Part shown: positions 58,475 to 64,000 of the stretch, piece after piece | Numbering within the stretch: position 1 is the stretch's first letter | How the letters are laid out: every line of letters begins with the position of its first letter | NCBI RefSeq assembly: GCF_013364275.1 | Contig: NZ_CP054932.1 | Location: 6,572,001 to 6,636,000, forward strand | Length of the DNA: 64,000 nt | Direction of reading: 5' to 3' | From: Actinomadura sp. NAK00032 | Lineage (GTDB): Bacteria > Actinomycetota > Actinomycetes > Streptosporangiales > Streptosporangiaceae | Translations under genes and position numbers: made by a program | The notes under the pieces: generated by a model | The model's database searches: none | What the model was told of the DNA's origin: nothing | What the model saw: the letters and a program-made list of their open reading frames with translations, nothing else

Positions 58475-59121
58475 GGGTCGGTGATCGCGGTGCCGACGAC
58501 GACGCAGGTGGCGCCCGCCCCGATCGCGGACGCCGCCGCGGCCGGCGAGTGGTAGCGGCCCTCGGCGACGATCAGCGCCTCCGGCAGGGCCTCGCGCAGC
58601 GCGCGGACGAGGTCCACGTCCGGGCCTTCCGGAGGCGGCCCGGGGTCGGTGTAGCCGGCGAGGGTGGTCGCGATGGCGTCGGCACCGGCCTCGGCGGCGG
58701 CGACGCCCTCGTCCAGGGACGACACGTCCGCCATGAACAGCGCGCCCGCCTCGTGGACGGCCCCGATCGACGCGGCGAGCGGACGTCCGTCCGGGCGCGG
58801 CCGGAACGTGGCGTCGGCGGCGACGACCTGCGCGCCGGCCGCCGCGACCGCGCGGGCCGCCGCGACCGTCGGGGTGATGAACACCCCGTCCGCCCCGTCC
58901 TTGGTGAGGCCGATGACGGGGACGTCCACGGCGGCGGCGACGGCGGCGACATCGGGGACGCCGCCGACCCCGCCGCAGCGGATCGCGGCGGCGCCCCCGC
59001 CGGCGGCGGCACGGGCCATCCGGACGACGGCGCCGGTGTCGCGCAGCGGATGCCCCTCCCCCGCCTGGCACGACACGATCAGCCGTCCGGCGACGGCGGC
59101 GGTGAAGGACTCGGGGGTCAT
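58432..59121 (-). CDS. nanE: N-acetylmannosamine-6-phosphate 2-epimerase
   Basis: A 229-residue TIM-barrel enzyme that turns ManNAc-6-P into GlcNAc-6-P. RLIVSCQAGEGHPLRDTG, GLTKDG and GADAIATTLAGYTDPG are NanE signatures; IVAEGRYHSPAAAASAIGAGA holds the phosphate-binding loop and the catalytic Glu. The last step of the sialic-acid catabolic operon. ATG 59121 shares its start with the stop of nanK (ATGA). Convergent with the esterase. Confidence 0.88.
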   Translation of the reverse strand: MTPESFTAAVAGRLIVSCQAGEGHPLRDTGAVVRMARAAAGGGAAAIRCGGVGGVPDVAAVAAAVDVPVIGLTKDGADGVFITPTVAAARAVAAAGAQVVAADATFRPRPDGRPLAASIGAVHEAGALFMADVSSLDEGVAAAEAGADAIATTLAGYTDPGPPPEGPDVDLVRALREALPEALIVAEGRYHSPAAAASAIGAGATCVVVGTAITDPQWITARFAAAVSP

Positions 59122-59978
59122 CGGCGGCTCCCTTGCGCGGACATGGCGAGCAGTGCGGCGCCGACGAGCGGCGCGTCGGTACCGAGGCGGGCGGGGACGA
59201 TCGGCGTCGCGCGCAGCGGCGGCAGCGCCTCCGCCCGGAACGCGGCGGCCACCGCGTCCAGGAACGGGGCGCCGCTCTGCGCGACGCCGCCGCCGACCAC
59301 CACGGCGTCCGGGTCGAGGACGGCGAGGAGGCCCGCCAGGGCGCGGCCCAGCACGGCCCCGGCGTGCGGGACGTCCCCGGCGGCCGCGATGGCCGGACCG
59401 GACACGACCGCCTCCAGGTGGTCGCGCCGCCCGCACCCGCACGGCACCGGCCCCCGCTCGGGGACGAGCAGGTGCGCCATCTCCCCGGCGGTGCCGTGCG
59501 CGCCGTGCTCCAGCCGCCCGCCGGTGGTCAGCGCGCCGCCGACCCCCGTCCCCACGGACACGTGCAGCACGCGGTGGTACCCGGCCCCGGCTCCGGCCCG
59601 CGCCTCGCCGTAGGCCATGGCGCGGACGTCGTTCACCACGGCGACGGGCAGCCCCGTCCGCTCGGCCAGCGCGTCCCGCACGGGCGTCCCCGCCCAGCCG
59701 GGCAGGACCTCGGTGGCGGACGCGACCCGCCCGGTCCCGGGGTCGATGACGCCGGGCGCCCCGACACCGAGCGCCCGCACGGGAGCATCGCCGACCTCGT
59801 CCAGCAGCCGCACCACCGCCGCGAGAACGTCCTCCCCGCCCGTCCGAGGCGTCGCCACCCGCCCCCGCCATTGGACCGTTCCCCCGGCGTCCACGAGGGC
59901 CGCAGCGATCTTCGTCCCCCCGATGTCGACCGCCGCGAACACCTCCCCCGCCGCCGGGGGCGTGTGGGGGGTGGTCAT
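59118..59978 (-). CDS. nanK: ROK-family N-acetylmannosamine kinase
   Basis: A 286-residue ROK kinase. VDIGGTKIAAALVD is the ATP-binding loop; VNDVRAMAYGE gives the catalytic Asp; VSVGTGVGGALTTGG and EMAH (zinc-His) follow. The zinc motif CGCGRRDHLE differs from the usual CxCGxxGCxE, where the last Cys is replaced by His. A ROK kinase between nanA and nanE is the expected NanK. Overlaps both neighbours by four bases. Confidence 0.88.
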   Translation of the reverse strand: MTTPHTPPAAGEVFAAVDIGGTKIAAALVDAGGTVQWRGRVATPRTGGEDVLAAVVRLLDEVGDAPVRALGVGAPGVIDPGTGRVASATEVLPGWAGTPVRDALAERTGLPVAVVNDVRAMAYGEARAGAGAGYHRVLHVSVGTGVGGALTTGGRLEHGAHGTAGEMAHLLVPERGPVPCGCGRRDHLEAVVSGPAIAAAGDVPHAGAVLGRALAGLLAVLDPDAVVVGGGVAQSGAPFLDAVAAAFRAEALPPLRATPIVPARLGTDAPLVGAALLAMSAQGSRR

Positions 59979-60913
59979 AGGAGGCCGGCGGTGGCGAGGC
60001 GAGTGCGGATGTGGGCGGTCTCCGGTTCGTTCAGGGGGATCTGGGGTGGGGCCGTGACGGGATGGTCGATGATGCCCAGCAGGTGCAGGGCCGCCTTGAA
60101 GGAGCCGAGGGCGGACGAGCCGCGGCCCATGCGGGCGGGGGCGCCCGCGTTGACGATGTCGAACAGGCGCAGCAGGCGCTCCTGCTCGGTGCGGGCCTCG
60201 TCCCAGCGGCCGTCCAGGCAGTGCCGGCGGAGCCGGACGTAGCCCGCCGGGTCGACGTTGCCGAGGCCCGGTACGACGCCGTGCACGCCCATCGCGAAGG
60301 CCGCGTCCACGGTCAGTTCGGCGCCGGTCAGGACGCTGAAGCGGTCCGCGCCGGCGTCGCGGAGGGCGAGCATCAGGGTGCGCATGGCGCCGTCGTCGCC
60401 GCTGGAGTCCTTCACGCCGGCGAGGACGCCCTCGGACGCGAGGCGCAGCAGCATGCCGCCGTCCAGCTTGGTGTGCACCGAGACCGGCAGGTCGTAGGCG
60501 TAGACGGGCACCGGGACGGCGGCGGCGGTGTCGCGCAGGTGCCGCTCGATCTCGGCGGGGTGGGTGCGCGTGTAGAAGGGGGCGGTGGCGACCACCCCGT
60601 CGCAGCCGACCTCCGCCGCGGTCCGGGCGTGCTCGATCACCCGCAGCGTGGTCATGTCGATGGCGCCGCCGAGGACGGGCACCCGGCCGGCGACGTGCTT
60701 GACGACCGTCTCCAGGACGGTGCGCCGGTGCGCGTCCGGCAGGAACGCGACCTCGCTGGTGGAGCCGAGCACGAAGAGCCCGTCGACGCCGGCGCCGACG
60801 AGGTGGTCGACGAGCCGCTCCAGCGACGGGACGTCCACCTCCAGGTCGGGGGTCAGCGGGGTGCAGACGGGCGGGACGACCCCGGTGAGGGGGCCGGTGG
60901 GAGCGGGGGTCAC
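59975..60913 (-). CDS. nanA: N-acetylneuraminate lyase / DHDPS-family aldolase
   Basis: A 312-residue TIM-barrel aldolase. LFVLGSTSEV replaces the usual GSTGE, VPVYAYDLPV carries the catalytic Tyr, and VLAGVKDSSGDD the Schiff-base Lys. DHDPS and NanA share this fold; the position beside nanK and nanE and the ABC transporter argues for cleavage of N-acetylneuraminate into ManNAc and pyruvate. GTG 60913 has GGAG five bases upstream and overlaps the ATPase stop codon. Confidence 0.8.
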   Translation of the reverse strand: MTPAPTGPLTGVVPPVCTPLTPDLEVDVPSLERLVDHLVGAGVDGLFVLGSTSEVAFLPDAHRRTVLETVVKHVAGRVPVLGGAIDMTTLRVIEHARTAAEVGCDGVVATAPFYTRTHPAEIERHLRDTAAAVPVPVYAYDLPVSVHTKLDGGMLLRLASEGVLAGVKDSSGDDGAMRTLMLALRDAGADRFSVLTGAELTVDAAFAMGVHGVVPGLGNVDPAGYVRLRRHCLDGRWDEARTEQERLLRLFDIVNAGAPARMGRGSSALGSFKAALHLLGIIDHPVTAPPQIPLNEPETAHIRTRLATAGLL

Positions 60914-61926
60914 GGAATCTCCTGGGAAACGGTGGACAGGGCGAGGTCGGACGGGCCGGTGACCGGGTGCAGGCACCGGTACCGGTGCCCGGTTTCGGGG
61001 CCGGGCGTGACGGCGGGCATGGCCTCCCCGCACTCGGCGGTCGCGCGCCAGCAGCGGGTGCGGAACGGGCAGCCGCTCGGCGGGTGCACGGCGGACGGGA
61101 CGGGCCCGTCCAGCCGGATCGGCTCCATCGGGTCGAGCAGGCTCGGCGTCGCCGACAGCAGCGCCCGCGTGTACGGGTGGCGGGTCTCGGCGGCCGCGAC
61201 GACGGCGGCGGGGGCCTCCTCGACGATCCGGCCGAGGTACATGGTGACGACGCGGTCGGACATGCGCCGGACCGTCTGGATGTCGTGCGAGACGAACACC
61301 ATCGACAGCCCGAGCCGGTCCTTCAGGTCGAGCATCAGGTTGAGGATCTGCGCCCGGACGGACACGTCGAGGGCGGAGGTCGGCTCGTCCGCGACGAGCA
61401 GCGCCGGTTCCAGCGCGAGCGCGCGGGCGATCGCGACGCGCTGCCGCTGCCCGCCCGACAGCTGGCCGGGCAGCGCGCCGGCGAGCTGCGGCGGCAGCCC
61501 GACCAGCGACATCAGCTCGCGGACGCGCGCGTCCCGCTCGGCGGGGGTGCCGCGCCGGTGCACGTCGAGAGGGTCGCGCAGGATCGTCCGGACGGGCAGG
61601 CGCCGGTTGAGCGCGGTCGAGGGGTCCTGGAAGACCATGCCGACGGACGCGCCGATCCGGGCGGCGCGCTCGCGGCGGGGCAGCGCGCCGAGGTCGCCGC
61701 CCTCGAACAGCACGGTGCCGGCCGTGGGGCGGGTCAGCCCGACGAGCACCTTCGCGAGCGTGGACTTGCCGCAGCCGGACTCGCCGACGATCCCGACCGT
61801 CTCGCCGCGCCCGATCGCGAGGTCGGCGCCGGTCAGCGCGTGCACGGCGGCGCGCCGCAACGGGTTGCCGCCGCGGACGGGCAGCCGGACGTGGACGTCG
61901 CGCAGCTCCATGACCGGGGTGTTCAT
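60910..61926 (-). CDS. Dpp/Opp-type ABC transporter ATPase of the sialic-acid operon
   Basis: A 338-residue ATPase of the DppF type. GESGCGKST (Walker A), LSGGQRQRVAIARAL (signature), LLVADEPTSALD (Walker B), and the oligopeptide-transporter tail with CPFRTRCWRATAECGE, a Cys cluster found in this family. The second ATPase of the system. Overlaps both neighbours by four bases. Equivalent to SiaI of Corynebacterium glutamicum by position and type. Confidence 0.85.
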   Translation of the reverse strand: MNTPVMELRDVHVRLPVRGGNPLRRAAVHALTGADLAIGRGETVGIVGESGCGKSTLAKVLVGLTRPTAGTVLFEGGDLGALPRRERAARIGASVGMVFQDPSTALNRRLPVRTILRDPLDVHRRGTPAERDARVRELMSLVGLPPQLAGALPGQLSGGQRQRVAIARALALEPALLVADEPTSALDVSVRAQILNLMLDLKDRLGLSMVFVSHDIQTVRRMSDRVVTMYLGRIVEEAPAAVVAAAETRHPYTRALLSATPSLLDPMEPIRLDGPVPSAVHPPSGCPFRTRCWRATAECGEAMPAVTPGPETGHRYRCLHPVTGPSDLALSTVSQEIP

Positions 61927-63884
61927 CGCGGCTCTCCCGCCTTGGCCGGGACATCGGCGGGCGCGCCGATCGGGTGGTGGCACGCGTAGGCGTGCCGGTG
62001 CGGATCGCCGGAGGGTGCCGGCCGGACCGTCGCGCACAGGTCGGTCGCGGCGGCGCAGCGGTCGGCGAACCGGCAGCCCGCCGGGAAGTGCGCCGGCGCC
62101 GGCACCACGCCGGGGATCTGCACGGGGCGCCCCTCGGCGGCCTCCAGCGACAGGACGGCGCCGAGCAGCCCGCGCGCGTAGTGGTGCCGGGACGCGGCGA
62201 CCAGGTCGGGCGTGGCGCCGGTCTCGGCGACCTGCCCGCCGTACATGACCACGACCCGGTCGGTGACGTCGGCGACGAGCGCCAGGTCGTGCGAGACGAG
62301 GATCAGCGCGAAGCCGAGCTCCTCGCGCAGCCGCAGCAGCAGCCGCATGACCGCGGCCTGGACGGTGACGTCGAGGGCGGTGGTCGGCTCGTCGGCGACG
62401 ACGAGCCGCGGGTCCCGCGACAGCGCCATCGCGATCAGCACCCGCTGCCGCTGGCCGCCGGACAGCTCGTGCGGGTAGGCGCGCAGCGTCCGGTCCGGGT
62501 CGAGGCCGACGAGGTCGAGCAGCTCGGCGGGGGTGCGGGTGCCGCCGCGCCGGGTGAGCTGGCGGAGCTGGGCGCGGATCGTCATCGCCGGGTTCAGCGA
62601 CGACAGCGCGTCCTGGTAGATCATCGCCATGTCGTGGCCGAGCAGCCGGCGCCGCTCGCGGGCGGGCAGGGCGCGCAGGTCGCGGCCGTCGAACAGCAGC
62701 CGGCCGCCGATCCGCGCGCCGCGCGGCTCCAGGCCCATGATCGCGAGGCTGGTGAGGCTCTTGCCGCAGCCGCTCTCGCCGACCAGCCCGACGACCTCGC
62801 CGGGGCGGACGTCCAGCGACACCCCGTCGACGACGTCGAGGTCGCCGTAGCGGTCGGGGAACCCGATGGTGAGGTCCTCGACGCGCAGCAGCGGCTCGCC
62901 CTCGGGGAGGGGACGGGCCCGGCCGGCGAGGCGGCGGCCCGCCTCGCGCAGGTCCGCGGCGCCGCGCGGCTCGGCCGTGATCGCCGGCCGCTCGGCGGGC
63001 ACCGCGTCCGCTTCAGGTACCTCGTCGGGCTCGGTGGCGGTGCGGGCGGTGGGCGCGGCCCACGCGTCCGACACGCCCTCGGACAGGACGTTCAGCACCA
63101 GCACCGTGACCAGGATGAACAGGCCGGGGAAGAACGTGGCCCACCAGCCGCCCGCCAGGACGAGCGACTTGCCGTAGGCGATGACGCTGCCCCACGACGG
63201 GTCGGGGTCCTGCACGCCGGCGCCGATGAACGACAGGCTCGCCTCGAACACGATGGCGTTGGCGACGACGATCGTGCAGAACACCAGGATCGGCGCCGCG
63301 CAGTTGACCACGACGTGGCGGCGCAGGATGTGCGCGCGTCCGGCGCCGATGACCCGCTCGGCGGCGACGTAGTCCTCGCCGTACTGCGCGAGCACGTTGG
63401 CCCGCACCACCCGCGCGATCTGCGGGACGTACAGGAACGCGATCGTGAAGATCAGCACGGGCAGGCTCTTGCCGAACACGGTGACGAGCACGGCGGCGAG
63501 CGCGACCGCCGGGAACGCCATGACGACGTCCAGGCAGCGCATGATGATCTCGTCGACGACGCGGTGGGTGGTGGCGGCCAGGGAGCCGAGCAGCGCGCCG
63601 GCGGCCAGGGCGAGCAGCGTCGCGCCGAGGCCGATCGCCAGGGACCAGCGGGCCCCGTACAGGACGCGGGAGAACACGTCCCGGCCGACCCGGTCGGTGC
63701 CGAACCAGTGCTCGCCGGACGGTGCCTGGCTCGCGATGCCGGTGGTCAGCGGGTCGTGCTGGGCGATCAGCGGCGCGGCGAGCCCGGCCGCGACGATCAC
63801 CAGCAGCACGCCCAGCGCGATCCGGGACGCGGGCCGCAGCCGCCGCAGCGCCCCGAGCGGTCTCCGGAGCAGCGTCGCGCTCAT
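61923..63884 (-). CDS. Fused ABC permease and ATPase of the sialic-acid operon
   Basis: A 653-residue fusion. Residues 1-275 form a DppC-type permease: six helices, with VIGAGRAHILRRHVVVNCAAPI, the EAA loop. A linker of about 55 residues (276-330) leads to a DppD ATPase with GESGCGKS, LSGGQRQRVLIAMAL, VVADEPTTALD, and the Cys tail CRFADRCAAATDLC. In C. glutamicum, SiaG of the SiaEFGI sialic-acid importer is the same kind of fusion, so this is the likely parallel. ATG 63884 shares its start with the stop codon of the upstream permease (ATGA). Confidence 0.85.
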   Translation of the reverse strand: MSATLLRRPLGALRRLRPASRIALGVLLVIVAAGLAAPLIAQHDPLTTGIASQAPSGEHWFGTDRVGRDVFSRVLYGARWSLAIGLGATLLALAAGALLGSLAATTHRVVDEIIMRCLDVVMAFPAVALAAVLVTVFGKSLPVLIFTIAFLYVPQIARVVRANVLAQYGEDYVAAERVIGAGRAHILRRHVVVNCAAPILVFCTIVVANAIVFEASLSFIGAGVQDPDPSWGSVIAYGKSLVLAGGWWATFFPGLFILVTVLVLNVLSEGVSDAWAAPTARTATEPDEVPEADAVPAERPAITAEPRGAADLREAGRRLAGRARPLPEGEPLLRVEDLTIGFPDRYGDLDVVDGVSLDVRPGEVVGLVGESGCGKSLTSLAIMGLEPRGARIGGRLLFDGRDLRALPARERRRLLGHDMAMIYQDALSSLNPAMTIRAQLRQLTRRGGTRTPAELLDLVGLDPDRTLRAYPHELSGGQRQRVLIAMALSRDPRLVVADEPTTALDVTVQAAVMRLLLRLREELGFALILVSHDLALVADVTDRVVVMYGGQVAETGATPDLVAASRHHYARGLLGAVLSLEAAEGRPVQIPGVVPAPAHFPAGCRFADRCAAATDLCATVRPAPSGDPHRHAYACHHPIGAPADVPAKAGEPR

Positions 63885-64000
63885 CGGGTGGCTCCCCTCA
63901 GCCGCGGGTTCGCGAACAGGTACAGGACGTCCACCAGCAGGTTGACCACCAGGAACGTCAGTGCGATGCCGAGCACGACGCCCTGCACGAGGGCGGGGTC
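63881..64000 (-). CDS. DppB-type ABC permease, 3' end only
   Basis: The last 39 codons and stop of a permease running off the window edge. The readable part is TFLVVNLLVDVLYLFANPRL, the typical end of a DppB-type protein. It overlaps the fused gene by four bases. A substrate-binding protein gene should lie further upstream. Confidence 0.8.
   Translation of the reverse strand, partial: DPALVQGVVLGIALTFLVVNLLVDVLYLFANPRLRGATR

Noticed and set aside
1..64000. CRISPR arrays, insertion sequences, tRNA or rRNA genes
   Set aside because: No regularly spaced 25-40-base repeats, no transposase motif, and no tRNA cloverleaf ends were recognised by eye in the intergenic regions.

Overview
The window is very GC-rich DNA with tightly packed genes, frequent GTG starts and many 4-base ATGA/GTGA overlaps. 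The gene content is that of a filamentous or mycelial actinomycete: a SepH septation protein, a bL37-type mini ribosomal protein, DUF3159, DUF3710, DUF4193 and DUF4235 proteins, a Rex operator, an AfsR/SARP regulator, an F420-type LLM oxidoreductase and an actinobacterial valyl-tRNA synthetase. A member of the Streptosporangiales (Actinomadura-like) would fit, but that is inference. No tRNA, rRNA, CRISPR array, phage module or insertion sequence was recognised. Most of the window is chromosomal core with accessory operons inserted in it.

Layout. 1-6545: end of a macrodomain/PARG gene, a TetR-MFS efflux pair with a clear operator, an LLM oxidoreductase, an exported Lys/His-tract DUF11 protein and a DUF1906 protein. 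6570-20371: a stretch whose order matches the Rv2689c-Rv2697c region of Mycobacterium tuberculosis (TrmA-like methyltransferase, APC permease, ceoB/ceoC K+ regulators, DUF3159, OB-fold protein, DUF3710, dut). It is interrupted by a MacB-type ABC exporter, an ArsB/NhaD permease, an SdpI protein, a PIG-L deacetylase and the 26-codon bL37 gene. 20537-23490: an operon of an unknown protein, MauE-like and MauD-like redox proteins and a Tat-type exported protein with 12 cysteines. This is the best candidate for an undescribed system in the window. 23578-30208: DUF6412 and a short YidC-like protein, a cytochrome P450, valS, DUF4235, an unknown protein and DUF4193. 30734-36730: a Ser/Thr kinase, a two-component system, a 58-residue protein, suhB and ferrochelatase. 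36773-44574: a lytic transglycosylase, a sugar-lactone oxidase, a repeat-bearing membrane protein, sepH and a pair of bacterial PH-domain membrane proteins. 44833-51357: a DrrAB-type exporter convergent with a giant AfsR/SARP regulator, then a type II NADH dehydrogenase under a perfect Rex box. 51749-57271: a PEBP lipoprotein, a low-complexity membrane protein, a SulP-carbonic anhydrase fusion that may be leaderless, and a small membrane protein. 57479-64000: an esterase, then a minus-strand sialic-acid uptake and catabolism operon (ABC permease, fused permease-ATPase, ATPase, nanA, nanK, nanE) that runs off the right edge.

How the parts work together. The efflux pump, its repressor and the 30-bp operator form a self-contained drug-response unit. 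CeoB/CeoC and the APC permease probably deal with ion and amino-acid transport. The sialic-acid operon would import N-acetylneuraminate, cleave it to ManNAc (NanA), phosphorylate it (NanK) and epimerise it to GlcNAc-6-P (NanE). In the MauE/MauD operon two membrane redox proteins are translationally coupled to a cysteine-rich Tat-type substrate, which suggests dedicated oxidative folding outside the membrane. Start sites were chosen from Shine-Dalgarno spacing, so several differ from the longest open frame.
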